A stretch of DNA of 64,000 nt. Source: Arcobacteraceae bacterium. Its GTDB lineage: Bacteria > Campylobacterota > Campylobacteria > Campylobacterales > Arcobacteraceae. Below are positions 51,200 to 61,410 of the stretch, piece after piece; position 1 is the first letter of the stretch; each line of letters opens with the position of its first letter. The stretch lies in the NCBI GenBank assembly GCA_021107755.1, contig JAIOSF010000026.1:62001-126000 (forward strand), written 5' to 3'. Both the position numbers and the translations under genes were made by a program. The notes below the pieces were generated by a model. The model saw only the letters and a program-made list of their open reading frames with translations. It was not told the DNA's origin and searched no databases.

Positions 51200-52330
51200 C
51201 TAGTTTCCTTGTTCGTTAATTATCTTATCTACAACAACATCTGCACCTGGTTTTACTCTAAAGAAATTATTTACAATTACTCTATCTCCACTTTGAAGTG
51301 GACCACCAGCTACAACATATTTATCACCTGTTTCTTTTCCTATCATTACAGGTTTCACTCCAACTTTTCCACCATTTTCTATAAATACAATTGTTCCCAT
51401 AGGATTTTGTAAAACAGCTTTTTGTGGTATAGTGATAACATCTTTTTGTACAATATCATTAAGTATAACTCTTATAAAATTTCCTGGCATTAAAAAGCTA
51501 GCACTATTATTAACTATTGCTCTCATTTTTACTGTTGATGTATTTTGATTTATATTTACATCAATAAAGTCTATTATACCTGTATAAGTAGTAGGTTTTT
51601 CATTGATTTCTATATTTACTTTTACTTTTTTATCCTCTGGTAATGACCATAAATTATTCTTAATATTTTTATAATCACTTAATGGCATAGAAAAATCTAT
51701 ATAAACTTGCTCATTTTGAGTTATAGAAGTTAGTTCTTGTGGTGGATTATTCGTAACTAAATCTCCAATATCAACTTTTTTTAAACCAACAATACCACTA
51801 ATTGGTGCTTTTACATTTGTAAAATTTAAATCAATTTTTGCTTGAGTTAATTTTGCCTTAGCTAAAGCATATGATGCAGTTGCTTGTTCATATTCTGATA
51901 ATGCATCATCTCTTTTTTCAACACTTACTGATTTTGTTTTATAAAGTCTTTTTATTCTTTCCCAGTTTCTTGAAGCATTATTCATTGAAGCTTCATTCAT
52001 TTGTACAGATGCAGTTGCCTCAGCAACTCTTGCTTTATAAATATCATCTTCTATTTTATATAATAAATCACCTTGGTTTACTTTTTGACCCTCAGTGAAA
52101 TGTTTACTTTCTAACACTCCTAAAACTCTTGAAAACACTTTTATATTTTGAAATGATTTAATTTGCGCTGGATATTTTAAAATGATTGGTAAGTTTTGTG
52201 GCTGCGGTACAACATATATATCTGCTTTAGGTGCTGGCATTTTTTTTGCTGGTTGGGCTGAGAAGCTCATAGTTGGTATTACAAGTAGTGTAGCTACTGT
52301 TACAATAATTGATTTTGTGAACTTTTGCAT
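51200..52330 (-). CDS. RND efflux periplasmic adaptor (MexA/AcrA type)
   Basis: 'VNQGDLLYKIEDDIYKARV', 'NFTNVKAPISGIVGLKKVDIGDLV'. Confidence 0.93.
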   Translation of the reverse strand: MQKFTKSIIVTVATLLVIPTMSFSAQPAKKMPAPKADIYVVPQPQNLPIILKYPAQIKSFQNIKVFSRVLGVLESKHFTEGQKVNQGDLLYKIEDDIYKARVAEATASVQMNEASMNNASRNWERIKRLYKTKSVSVEKRDDALSEYEQATASYALAKAKLTQAKIDLNFTNVKAPISGIVGLKKVDIGDLVTNNPPQELTSITQNEQVYIDFSMPLSDYKNIKNNLWSLPEDKKVKVNIEINEKPTTYTGIIDFIDVNINQNTSTVKMRAIVNNSASFLMPGNFIRVILNDIVQKDVITIPQKAVLQNPMGTIVFIENGGKVGVKPVMIGKETGDKYVVAGGPLQSGDRVIVNNFFRVKPGADVVVDKIINEQGN

Positions 52331-52377
52331 AGTTTTCCTTGACTCTTTAATTTTATTTATTCTTGGTTATAATTATG

Positions 52378-52394
52378 AATGACTCAGAGTCATT
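52378..52394. promoter_or_regulatory. Perfect palindrome AATGACTCAGAGTCATT, probable TetR operator
   Basis: AATGA-N7-TCATT in the divergent region 52331-52540, same half-site and spacing as 40513-40529. Confidence 0.65.
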
Positions 52395-52540
52395 TACGGG
52401 AATAATAGTATCAATTTGCTGATTAATAGCTTAAAGTATTAAACTATAAAGACTCATACACATTTAATTATTATGGAGTATAATCAAGATGGAAAATTGA
52501 TTTTAATGGCGTCTTATTCAATAAAAAGGGAGTAGTTAAA

Positions 52541-53152
52541 GTGTTAGAGCAAAATAAAACAAAATATTATCCTTATGGATTGGCTTGTTTAATTATAATG
52601 ATTTTTGTAATTTTGTCTATACAACCAAGTGATAGATCAGTTTGGGTTATTGAAGTTATACCTGTAGTTAGTATTTTTTTATTGTTGCTATTTACCTTTG
52701 ATAGATTTAGGTTTAGTAATTTATCATACACTTTGATTAGTATTGGATTGATTTGGCATACTATAGGTGCTCATTATACTTTTGCAAATGTTCCTTTTGA
52801 TTTTATTACACAGCAATTTGATTTTCAAAGAAATCATTATGACAGAATAGGGCATTTTTTAGTTGGTTTATATGCTTATCCAATAGCAGAATTTATGGAA
52901 AAAAAAAGATATACAAATTATGTGGTAGCAGTATTATTTGCACTTTTTTTTATCATGAGTATCGCTTGTGGTTATGAGATAGTTGAGTGGATATATGCTG
53001 ATATTGAGAGTGGAAATAGAGGTATAGAGTTTTTAGGCTCTCAAGGTGATAGCTGGGATGCTCAAAAAGATATGTTGGCTAATACACTTGGTGCTGTTGT
53101 TTCATTGTGTTTGTTTTGGTACATTAGACCTGATGAAGCAAGTAAGTATTAA
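52541..53152 (+). CDS. DUF2238 (YjdF-like) membrane protein
   Basis: 'RNHYDRIGHFLVGLYAYPIAEF', 'GSQGDSWDAQKDMLANTLGAV'; GTG start. Confidence 0.9.
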   Translation: MLEQNKTKYYPYGLACLIIMIFVILSIQPSDRSVWVIEVIPVVSIFLLLLFTFDRFRFSNLSYTLISIGLIWHTIGAHYTFANVPFDFITQQFDFQRNHYDRIGHFLVGLYAYPIAEFMEKKRYTNYVVAVLFALFFIMSIACGYEIVEWIYADIESGNRGIEFLGSQGDSWDAQKDMLANTLGAVVSLCLFWYIRPDEASKY

Positions 53153-53170
53153 TGATAAAAAAGGAAAAAA

Positions 53171-53797
53171 ATGGAAAATAAAAGAATAGATGAGATTGTT
53201 TTACAGATAAAAGAACTTGAAGATGAGCTTCTTGAGGAGTTTAAGAAAAAAGAGGAGCAGTTTTTTTACAGAATAGAAAATGAAAAAGTGAAATTTCAAG
53301 AAAGAGTTATTAAAGAGGGAAAATCTAAAATAATAAGTTCTATAAAATATCTTTCATCTTTTCCATTGGGGGTTATTCTTACCATTCCTTTTATTTGGGC
53401 TATGATTATTCCTATAGTTATGACAGATATATTTGTAAGTATCTATCAAGCTATTTGTTTCCCTATTTATAAGATACCAAAAGTAAAACGAAAAGAGTAT
53501 GTGATAATTGATAGATATAATCTCTTTTATCTTGACAGGGTACAAAAAATAAATTGTTGGTATTGTGAATATTTTAATGGTGTTGTTGCATATGTAAGAG
53601 AGATAGCTGCCCGAACAGAACAGTTTTGGTGTCCCATAAAACATTCAAAATCATTAAAAGAGAAACACTCACGATATGATAATTTTTTTGATTTTGGTGA
53701 CTATATAAAATATCGAGATGAAATAGAAAATCAAAGGTTGAATTTTGATGATTTATTAGAGAAGAAAGAAGAGCAAAAAAAGGAGACAGATGTATAA
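53171..53797 (+). CDS. Conserved hypothetical membrane protein with CxxC and CPIKH motifs
   Basis: Coiled N-terminus, TM, then 'INCWYCEYFNGVVAYVREIAARTEQFWCPIKH'. Confidence 0.7.
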   Translation: MENKRIDEIVLQIKELEDELLEEFKKKEEQFFYRIENEKVKFQERVIKEGKSKIISSIKYLSSFPLGVILTIPFIWAMIIPIVMTDIFVSIYQAICFPIYKIPKVKRKEYVIIDRYNLFYLDRVQKINCWYCEYFNGVVAYVREIAARTEQFWCPIKHSKSLKEKHSRYDNFFDFGDYIKYRDEIENQRLNFDDLLEKKEEQKKETDV

Positions 53798-56700
53798 ATT
53801 TGCCATAAATAGACCCATTACAACACTTATGGGTGTATTGACTTTTATAGTTTTTGGACTTATGTCATATAAAACTATGCCTATAAATCTTTTCCCAAAT
53901 GTGGATTTTCCTGTTGTTACAATTCAAACAGCATATAATGGTGCAGATGCAAGTACTGTTGAGACTAAAATTACTGATAAAATTGAAGAGGTAGTCAGTG
54001 GAATTGATGGTATAGATAAGCTGATGTCAAGTAGTTACGATGGCTTAAGTGTAGTGACTATTCAGTTTGAACTTTTTAAAGACTTAGATATAGCAACAAA
54101 TGATGTAAGAGATAAAATAGGCTCTCTTATATTGCCAGATGAAGCAGAAAAATCAGTTGTTAAGAAGCTAGGAGCTACAGGGGCTGTTATCTCACTTTTT
54201 GTATCTACAAAAAAAGGGGATGCAACAGCTTTGATGCGATTAGCAGATGAGAAACTAAAGCCAAAACTTCAAAGAATACAAGGAGTAGGAGAGGTAAATA
54301 TTGTAGGGTATCAAGATAGAGAGATACGAATATACATTAATCCTTTTTTACTCAATAAATACAATTTAACCCCTTATGAACTCCAGCAAATAATAAGTAG
54401 CCAAAATATTTCACAAGGGGCAGGAAAACTTATCAATGATGATAAAGAGATAATCATAAAAGTACAAGCAGATGCCCTTAGTGTGGAAGCATTATCCAAT
54501 ATATTTATAAAACAAGGTATCAAGTTAAAAGATATTGCTAAGATTGAAGATGGGTTAAGTGATACGAGTAGTTTCTCTTCATACAATGGAAATCAAGGTG
54601 TAATGCTTGAGGTGAAAAAAATATCTGGTGAAAATGTACTCAATATTATCAAAGGTGTTAAAGAAGTTTTACCAAGACTTGAAACAATAGCAGGGGAAGA
54701 TTACCAAATACAGTTATTACAAGATCAAAGTGATAAGATAATGGTAAATATAAATAATGTAACTTTTGACCTTATTTATGGTTCTATTTTGGCTATTATA
54801 ATTGTATTTTTCTTTTTACGAAATTTTACTGCAACTTTTGTTTCTGCTCTTGCAATTCCTACTTCTATTATAGGTACCTTTGCTATTATTGATTGGTTGG
54901 GGTATGATTTAAATCGTTTGACACTTATTGGTCTTACATTAGCTATTGGGATATTTATCGATGATGCTATTGTTGTTATTGAAAATATTACCAAAAAACT
55001 AGAGCAGGGACTTGAGCCATTTAAAGCTTCAGTTGAAGGGATCAAAGAGGTTGCTTTCTCTATCTTAGCTATCTCTTCTGTTTTACTTGCTGTTTTTATA
55101 CCAGTTGCTTTTATGGATGGGATTGTGGGGATGTTTTTTAACTCTTTTGCCATGACTGTTGCTGCTGGTATTATATTGTCTTATCTAGTAGCTGTTATGT
55201 TTATTCCTACTGTTGGTGCTAGAGTTTTAAATGCAAGTGAAAGTAAGTTTTACCATTTTACAGAGCCTTTTTTTGTGAAGTTAGATAAAACTTATGTTGC
55301 TATATTAAAACAGCTTTTGAGATTTAAAACATTAACTATAGTTTTAACTATTGGATTACTTATAGCTTCTACAAAACTTACTGTTGGTATGGATTTTATG
55401 CCTATGGAAGATAATAGTGAGTTTCAAGTATTTATTAAAGCACCAGTTGGTACAAATCTAGAAAATATGAAACAAAAAATACAATCATTAGTTGATAAAA
55501 TAGAAAAAGACAGTGTTGTTGAATATAGTGTAATCTCTATAGGATACAATAGTGCAAAAGAGATAAACAAAGCGAAAATTTATGTAAAGATGAAACCAAA
55601 AGAGCAGAGAGCGGGTATCTCTCAAGAGGATATGGTAGTAAAATATACCAATGAGTTTAAATCAATTAAAGATATGACAATTACAGTTGAAGACTTACCA
55701 CCTTTTGATACAGGAAGTTCTAATGCCCCAGTTCAAATTGTAATAACAGGAGATAGCCTAGATGTACTGGAAAAAACCACAACAAAAGTTATGGAGATGT
55801 TGCAAAATACAAAAGGGCTAGTAAATATAGATAGAGACTATGAGAGTGGAAAACCACAAATTAAAATCAATATCAAAAGACAAAATACTCAAGTAGCAGG
55901 GGTGAGTGCAAACGAGATAGCAGGGGTATTAGCAAGTGCATATAGTAGTGATAGAGCAATCTCTTTTTATGAAGAGAAAGGGAGACAGTTTGATATAACA
56001 CTTCGATTTGAAGATCAGTATAGAAAATCAATTGATGATATGAAAAGATTACAGGTGCGAGCTAGTAATGGGGAGTTTGTATCTTTAGAAGGGCTTGTAA
56101 CTTTCCAAGAAGATACAACAACTGCTTCTATAAATAGATTTGATAGGGAGAGAAAAGTTCTCGTAACTGCTGGGTTGTTTGGCGATAGTTTAAACAATGT
56201 TGTAACAACAATAGATACAAATATAAAAGAATTGTTACCACAAGGGTATAACTATAGATATACAGGGGATATAGAAAATATGGCAGATACAGCAGCTGCA
56301 TTTGGTGGTGCTGTACTTTTAGCTGTTATATTGATATATCTTATTTTAGCAGCACTGTATGAATCTTTTTTACAACCTTTGATTATTATGGTTTCTATGC
56401 CTCTATCTTTTACTGGGGTTATGGTAGCTTTATATTTAAGTGGAAATAGTTTTAGTTTATTTGTGATGATTGGTATAATCTTACTTTTAGGTATGGTTGG
56501 GAAAAATGCGATTTTAGTTGTTGATTTTGCAAATAAGGCAGTGGAAGATGGAAAAAGTGTAGATGATGCACTTTTAGAAGCTGGTGAGAAACGGCTTCGA
56601 CCAATTTTGATGACAACATTTGCTATGATTGGTGCTATGGCACCACTTGCATTTGGAACAGGTGCAGGGAGTGAGTCAAATGCACCTATGGCATTAGCTA

Positions 56701-56822
56701 TTATTGGGGGACTTGTAAGTTCTACAGTGCTGACACTCCTTGTTGTACCTGCAATGTATAAGTTTATCTATCCTGTGGATAGATTTTTAAGAAAATTTTA
56801 TGAGAAGGGGAAAGTTGTATGA
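53790..56822 (+). CDS. RND family transporter (AcrB/MexF-like)
   Basis: 1010 aa; 'INRPITTLMGVLTFIVFGLMSYKTMPINLFPNVDFPVVTI', 'IGIFIDDAIVVIENI', 'YESFLQPLIIMVSMPLSFTG'. Confidence 0.94.
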   Translation: MYKFAINRPITTLMGVLTFIVFGLMSYKTMPINLFPNVDFPVVTIQTAYNGADASTVETKITDKIEEVVSGIDGIDKLMSSSYDGLSVVTIQFELFKDLDIATNDVRDKIGSLILPDEAEKSVVKKLGATGAVISLFVSTKKGDATALMRLADEKLKPKLQRIQGVGEVNIVGYQDREIRIYINPFLLNKYNLTPYELQQIISSQNISQGAGKLINDDKEIIIKVQADALSVEALSNIFIKQGIKLKDIAKIEDGLSDTSSFSSYNGNQGVMLEVKKISGENVLNIIKGVKEVLPRLETIAGEDYQIQLLQDQSDKIMVNINNVTFDLIYGSILAIIIVFFFLRNFTATFVSALAIPTSIIGTFAIIDWLGYDLNRLTLIGLTLAIGIFIDDAIVVIENITKKLEQGLEPFKASVEGIKEVAFSILAISSVLLAVFIPVAFMDGIVGMFFNSFAMTVAAGIILSYLVAVMFIPTVGARVLNASESKFYHFTEPFFVKLDKTYVAILKQLLRFKTLTIVLTIGLLIASTKLTVGMDFMPMEDNSEFQVFIKAPVGTNLENMKQKIQSLVDKIEKDSVVEYSVISIGYNSAKEINKAKIYVKMKPKEQRAGISQEDMVVKYTNEFKSIKDMTITVEDLPPFDTGSSNAPVQIVITGDSLDVLEKTTTKVMEMLQNTKGLVNIDRDYESGKPQIKINIKRQNTQVAGVSANEIAGVLASAYSSDRAISFYEEKGRQFDITLRFEDQYRKSIDDMKRLQVRASNGEFVSLEGLVTFQEDTTTASINRFDRERKVLVTAGLFGDSLNNVVTTIDTNIKELLPQGYNYRYTGDIENMADTAAAFGGAVLLAVILIYLILAALYESFLQPLIIMVSMPLSFTGVMVALYLSGNSFSLFVMIGIILLLGMVGKNAILVVDFANKAVEDGKSVDDALLEAGEKRLRPILMTTFAMIGAMAPLAFGTGAGSESNAPMALAIIGGLVSSTVLTLLVVPAMYKFIYPVDRFLRKFYEKGKVV

Positions 56823-57043
56823 TAAATAAAAAGTATGAGTTTATATTATTTGCATTTTTAATGGCCGCTTTTATGGCTGGTTTTATGAGTTTTATTGTAA
56901 CTCTAATAAATATTGGATTTGTTGATGGAATTTTGTGGTTTTGGTTAGAGGCATATTGGAAAGCATTTTTAGTAGCGTTTCCAACTATTTTTGTAGTTGT
57001 ACCACAAGTGCGAAGAGTTGTAGCACGACTTATTAAAGATTAA
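56819..57043 (+). CDS. DUF2798 membrane protein
   Basis: 'MAAFMAGFMSFIVTLINIGF..WLEAYWKAFLVAFPTIFVVVPQVRRVV'. Confidence 0.85.
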   Translation: MINKKYEFILFAFLMAAFMAGFMSFIVTLINIGFVDGILWFWLEAYWKAFLVAFPTIFVVVPQVRRVVARLIKD

Positions 57044-57066
57044 ATAGTACTCACTATTTAATCTTT
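57035..57066. terminator. 14-bp perfect stem AAAGATTAAATAGT/ACTATTTAATCTTT
   Basis: Overlaps the stop regions of convergent genes 56819(+) and 57054(-). Confidence 0.6.
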
Positions 57067-57347
57067 GCTGTGTCTACTTTTTCATTTCCTAAAAGGTCTT
57101 TCCATACCATTTTTAAAGTATCACCTTTTTTAGCCCCTTTAAAATAGTATTTTACATATGGGTCTCTTGATAAAGTTTGACTTGTAGTTGCTTCAAATAC
57201 AATTGTGTCTCCAACGGTACCTATCATATTTGTAATATAGTTTGCAGTTTTCCCTTGTCTCTTTGCTTCTGCTTTACTTAGCATAATGTGTTTAGCCATC
57301 ATTTTTACTACAACAATCCCATTTTTTAATTTTGCTTTTATTCTCAT
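57054..57347 (-). CDS. soxZ: SoxZ-like thiosulfate oxidation carrier protein
   Basis: 'MRIKAKLKNGIVVVKMMAKHIM', 'LSRDPYVKYYFKGAKKGDTLKMVWKDLLGNE' SoxZ pattern. Confidence 0.82.
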   Translation of the reverse strand: MRIKAKLKNGIVVVKMMAKHIMLSKAEAKRQGKTANYITNMIGTVGDTIVFEATTSQTLSRDPYVKYYFKGAKKGDTLKMVWKDLLGNEKVDTAKIK

Positions 57348-57466
57348 AGTATCTATCCTTTTTTATAATAAAATATTATATCAGAAAAAATAGTAATTTT
57401 CATTTATATTTGGTTAAACATTGATTAATTTTGATTATCTATAATTTTAAAAAATAAGGGAATAAT

Positions 57467-57949
57467 ATGAATAAAATTTTTACAAAAGATATGGCAACAT
57501 CCTTAACTACATTAGTATTTGTTGTTATGGGGATTAGTGGTGTTATGATGTATTTTCATCTTATGGATAATTATGTCAAAGAGATGCATGAGGTACTAGG
57601 ATTAGTATTTGTAGCAGTTGTGTTTTTTCATGTTTTTTTCAATTGGAAAAGTATGAAAAAATATTTTTCAAAAAAAGTTTTTTTATTTTCAACAATAATT
57701 ATTATTGCTGTAACAATTGGATTTGTCACAAATGCCCCAAGTGGAACTAATCCAAAGGGTGCAATAATAAAAGCTGTATTATCAGCACCAATTGAAGATT
57801 CTGTAGTTGTGTTAGGATTAGATATGGAAACATTAGAATTAAAATTAAAAAATGCAAATATACTGTTTAATGATGAATCAACAATCTCACAAATAGCAAA
57901 AGCAAATAATATATCACCTTTTAAAGTAGTAGCAATAATAAATGAATAA
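57467..57949 (+). CDS. DUF4405-type membrane protein
   Basis: 'MEMHEVLGLVFVAVVFFHVFFNWKSMKKYF'-like pattern. Confidence 0.78.
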   Translation: MNKIFTKDMATSLTTLVFVVMGISGVMMYFHLMDNYVKEMHEVLGLVFVAVVFFHVFFNWKSMKKYFSKKVFLFSTIIIIAVTIGFVTNAPSGTNPKGAIIKAVLSAPIEDSVVVLGLDMETLELKLKNANILFNDESTISQIAKANNISPFKVVAIINE

Positions 57950-57993
57950 CTTGATTCACATTATAATTAATAAACTATAAGTTATAATTTCAA

Positions 57994-59178
57994 ATGAATC
58001 AAGAAATCAAACAAACTTTACCAAAAGGTTTTGTAGTTATTTTAGCTATGCTTACATCCATATCCCCAATGGCAATGGATGTTTATCTTCCCTCTTTTAC
58101 ACAAATATCAAAATATTTTTATACCTCAATTGATCAAATTGAGGTAACTTTGAGTATCTATCTTATTGGTTTTGCATTAGGACAACTTGTAGGTGGTCCA
58201 TTTTCTGATAGATATGGGAGAAAATTGTTTATATTTATTGGTTTAAGTATTTATATACTATTTTCTTTTATGATTAGTATTGCCTCTAGTGTTGAGCAAT
58301 TATGGGTATTTAGATTTTTTCAAGCTATTGGTGGTGGATTTGCTGTTGTAAATACAAGTGCAATTGTAAGAGATATGTTCCATGGAAAAGAGGGTGCAAA
58401 AGTGTTCTCAATGATCTCTATGGTTATGATGATAGCACCAATGGTTGCACCAGTTGTTGGTGCAACTATTTTACACTTTTCTTCTTGGCAGTTTATATTT
58501 ATTTTTTTGTCTTTTTATGCTATTTTACTGTTGTTTTTTATAACAAAATTACCAGAAACTTCCCCTAAAAATAAAACTAAAAATATGTTTACAAACTATA
58601 TAATTATACTAAAAAATAAAAATGCAGTATTGTTGATGTTAGCAGGTGGATTTGGAATTGCCGCTTTATTTATTTTTATTACTAAATCCTCTTTTATATA
58701 TATGGAGTATTATAAATTAGATACTATGCATTTTTCATTGCTTTTTGGATTAAATGCAGCTGGATTAATAGTAGCGACAAAACTTAATATAATATTGCTT
58801 GAAAAATACTCCTCTTTAAAGCTATTTTTATTTGCAATTATTGCACAAATTTGTTTTGCTATGGGATTGTATTTTATCTCATCATTGAATATCTTGCCTC
58901 TGATGATAATTGGATTTGTACTGTATGTATCAACATTAGGATTAATTTTTGCAAATGTGTTATCTTTACTTCTTGAACATTTTAAAACAATTAGTGCCAC
59001 GGCAACTGCTTTAAATGGTGTTATAGGTTTTTCAATTTCAGCTTTTATTGGTTTTGTGGCTAGTTTACTCCATGATGGTACTCTTGATAACATATTTTAT
59101 CTTATGATAATCACCTCTTTTACATCATTAGTAATATTACTAATTCTAATACAAAAGAAGAAAAAAGTTTCTCAATAA
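57994..59178 (+). CDS. MFS transporter, Bcr/CflA family
   Basis: 'SPMAMDVYLPSFTQI', 'GGPFSDRYGRKLF', 'FFQAIGGGFAVVNTSAIVRDMF'. Confidence 0.9.
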   Translation: MNQEIKQTLPKGFVVILAMLTSISPMAMDVYLPSFTQISKYFYTSIDQIEVTLSIYLIGFALGQLVGGPFSDRYGRKLFIFIGLSIYILFSFMISIASSVEQLWVFRFFQAIGGGFAVVNTSAIVRDMFHGKEGAKVFSMISMVMMIAPMVAPVVGATILHFSSWQFIFIFLSFYAILLLFFITKLPETSPKNKTKNMFTNYIIILKNKNAVLLMLAGGFGIAALFIFITKSSFIYMEYYKLDTMHFSLLFGLNAAGLIVATKLNIILLEKYSSLKLFLFAIIAQICFAMGLYFISSLNILPLMIIGFVLYVSTLGLIFANVLSLLLEHFKTISATATALNGVIGFSISAFIGFVASLLHDGTLDNIFYLMIITSFTSLVILLILIQKKKKVSQ

Positions 59179-59247
59179 TTTCTAAAATATGTTTACTATT
59201 GTAACATGTGATAAAGTTTTATACACAAAAAGTTACAAAAATGTACA

Positions 59248-59282
59248 AATGCTACTTTAATGCTACATAGTACACATACAAT
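59248..59282 (+). promoter_or_regulatory. Promoter element AATGCTAC-N3-AATGCTAC-N10-TACAAT upstream of DUF485-actP
   Basis: AATGCTAC at 59248-59255 and 59259-59266, TACAAT at 59277-59282. Confidence 0.65.
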
Positions 59283-59311
59283 CACTTTGATATTAAAAAA
59301 AGGAGAATATT

Positions 59312-59629
59312 GTGGATAAAACTATGATTGACAAAATCAAAGCGAATCCCTCTTATCAGAAATTGATTACTGAAAGAGGTGCTTTTGCTTGGAAATTAAC
59401 AATTACAATTTTAGTGGTTTACTATGCATTTATTTTATTTATTGCATTTAGCCCTGAAACACTTGGTGCTAGTATTAGTGGAGGACTTACAACATGGGGT
59501 ATTCCAATTGGTATGGCTATTATTGTTTTTGCATTTGCGTTAACAGGAATTTATGTTAAAAGAGCAAACAGTGAATTTGATGATCTGTTACAACAAGTTA
59601 AAGATGATATTGCAAAGGAGATGAAGTAA
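59312..59629 (+). CDS. DUF485 domain-containing protein (YjcH-like)
   Basis: '[41 protein letters not shown]'; GTG start; adjacent to actP. Confidence 0.92.
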   Translation: MDKTMIDKIKANPSYQKLITERGAFAWKLTITILVVYYAFILFIAFSPETLGASISGGLTTWGIPIGMAIIVFAFALTGIYVKRANSEFDDLLQQVKDDIAKEMK

Positions 59630-61293
59630 TGGTAAAAATTTTATCTGCTTTAATGTTAAGTGCAGTTGCAGTTTTTGCAGCAGGTGCTGATCTAGGTGCT
59701 GGTACAAAACAAGATTTAAATGTACCTGCTATTATTATGTTCTTTATGTTCGTTTTTGCAACTCTTGGTATTACATACTGGGCTTCTAAAAAAACAAAAA
59801 GTGCAAGTGACTTTTATACTGCAGGTGGTGGTATAACAGGTACTCAAAATGGTATGGCGATTGCTGGAGATTATATGTCAGCAGCATCATTTTTAGGTAT
59901 TACTGGTATGGTATATTTAAAAGGATATGATGGACTTATTTTCTCTATTGGATTTTTAGTTGGTTGGCCAGTAATTTTATTTATGATCTCTGAGCAACTT
60001 AGAAACTTAGGTAAATATACATTTGCAGATGTTACAGCTTATAGATTAAGACAAAAACCTGTTAGAATTTTAGCAGCACTTGGTTCTATTGCAGTTGTTA
60101 TTTTATACCTAATTGCTCAAATGGTTGGTTCTGGAAAACTAATTGAGATATTATTTGGACTTGATTATGAGTTTGCCGTTGTTTTAGTTGGTGCACTAAT
60201 GGTAATGTATGTGGCTTTCGGTGGTATGCTTGCAACTACTTGGGTACAAATTATTAAAGCTGTTTTATTATTAGCTGGTACAACATTTATGTCAATTATG
60301 GTTATGGCACAATTTGGATTTAGTTTTGAAGAGTTATTTAAAACTGCAACAGAGATTCACTCTCAAGGTGTTGCAATTATGAGCCCAGGTGGACTTGTAA
60401 GTGATCCTGTTTCTGCAATCTCTTTAGGTATTGCTTTAATGTTTGGTACAGCTGGTCTTCCTCATATTCTTATGAGATTCTTTACTGTTGCTGATGCAAA
60501 AGAGGCTAGAAAGTCTGTATTTGTTGCAACTGGTTTAATTGGTTATTTCTATATCCTTACATTTATTATGGGATTTGGTGCTATTGTACTTGTTCTTGGT
60601 GCTGAGGGTAACATCTATTGGGATGACGCTACAAACACATTAAGAGGTATGAATAATATGGCAGCTATTTGGCTAGCACATGCTGTTGGTGGTGATTACT
60701 TCCTTGGATTTATCTCTGCTGTTGCATTTGCTACTATTTTAGCAGTTGTTTCTGGACTTACATTAGCTGGTGCATCTGCTATATCACATGACCTTTATGC
60801 AAATGCTTTTGCTAAAGAGGGTGAAAAGGTAGATGAGTTACAAGAGATGAGAGTTTCTAAATATGCTACTTTAGCTATTGGTGTTGTTGCGATTATTTTT
60901 GGTATTGCATTTGAGAAACAAAACATTGCGTTTGTTGTTGCACTTGCATTTACAATCGCTGCAAGTGCAAACTTCCCAGTATTATTTATGTCAATTTTCT
61001 GGAAAGGTTTAACAACTAGAGGTGCAGTACTTGGTGGATATATTGGTCTTGCATCTGCACTTATCCTTGTTATCTTAGGTCCAGTTGTATGGACAAGTAT
61101 TTTAGGAAATGCTGAGGCAATTGTACCTTACAAATTCCCAGCTGTATTTAGTGTGCCTATTGCATTTATTGCAATTTGGTTCTTCTCTATAACTGATAGC
61201 AGTGATGATGCAGCTAGATGTCAAGAAGAATTTGAAGCTCAAAATATCAGATGTCAAACTGGTATTGGTGCAGATGGTGCAGTTAATCACTAA
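59629..61293 (+). CDS. actP: Cation/acetate symporter
   Basis: SSS family; '[36 protein letters not shown]', '[25 protein letters not shown]'. Confidence 0.93.
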   Translation: MVKILSALMLSAVAVFAAGADLGAGTKQDLNVPAIIMFFMFVFATLGITYWASKKTKSASDFYTAGGGITGTQNGMAIAGDYMSAASFLGITGMVYLKGYDGLIFSIGFLVGWPVILFMISEQLRNLGKYTFADVTAYRLRQKPVRILAALGSIAVVILYLIAQMVGSGKLIEILFGLDYEFAVVLVGALMVMYVAFGGMLATTWVQIIKAVLLLAGTTFMSIMVMAQFGFSFEELFKTATEIHSQGVAIMSPGGLVSDPVSAISLGIALMFGTAGLPHILMRFFTVADAKEARKSVFVATGLIGYFYILTFIMGFGAIVLVLGAEGNIYWDDATNTLRGMNNMAAIWLAHAVGGDYFLGFISAVAFATILAVVSGLTLAGASAISHDLYANAFAKEGEKVDELQEMRVSKYATLAIGVVAIIFGIAFEKQNIAFVVALAFTIAASANFPVLFMSIFWKGLTTRGAVLGGYIGLASALILVILGPVVWTSILGNAEAIVPYKFPAVFSVPIAFIAIWFFSITDSSDDAARCQEEFEAQNIRCQTGIGADGAVNH

Positions 61294-61337
61294 AAAGTAA
61301 ATGAGACAAAGTTTAGTTAGAATTTAAAATCAAATTA

Positions 61338-61367
61338 AAGCCCCTTATTTAAAGGGGCTTTTTTTAT
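61338..61367 (+). terminator. Rho-independent terminator after actP
   Basis: AAGCCCCTTATTTAAAGGGGCTTTTTTT. Confidence 0.92.
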
Positions 61368-61410
61368 GTAATTTGTATTATGATTATATAAGAAAAGTAA
61401 AGGAAAATAT

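Noticed and set aside
52473-52535. 20-codon mini-ORF upstream of DUF2238
   Set aside because: No SD or conservation evidence available; too short to support.
54776-55153. 125-aa minus-strand ORF
   Set aside because: Antisense shadow of the RND transporter 53790-56822.
58710-59093. 127-aa minus-strand ORF
   Set aside because: Antisense to the Bcr/CflA MFS gene; no recognisable domain.
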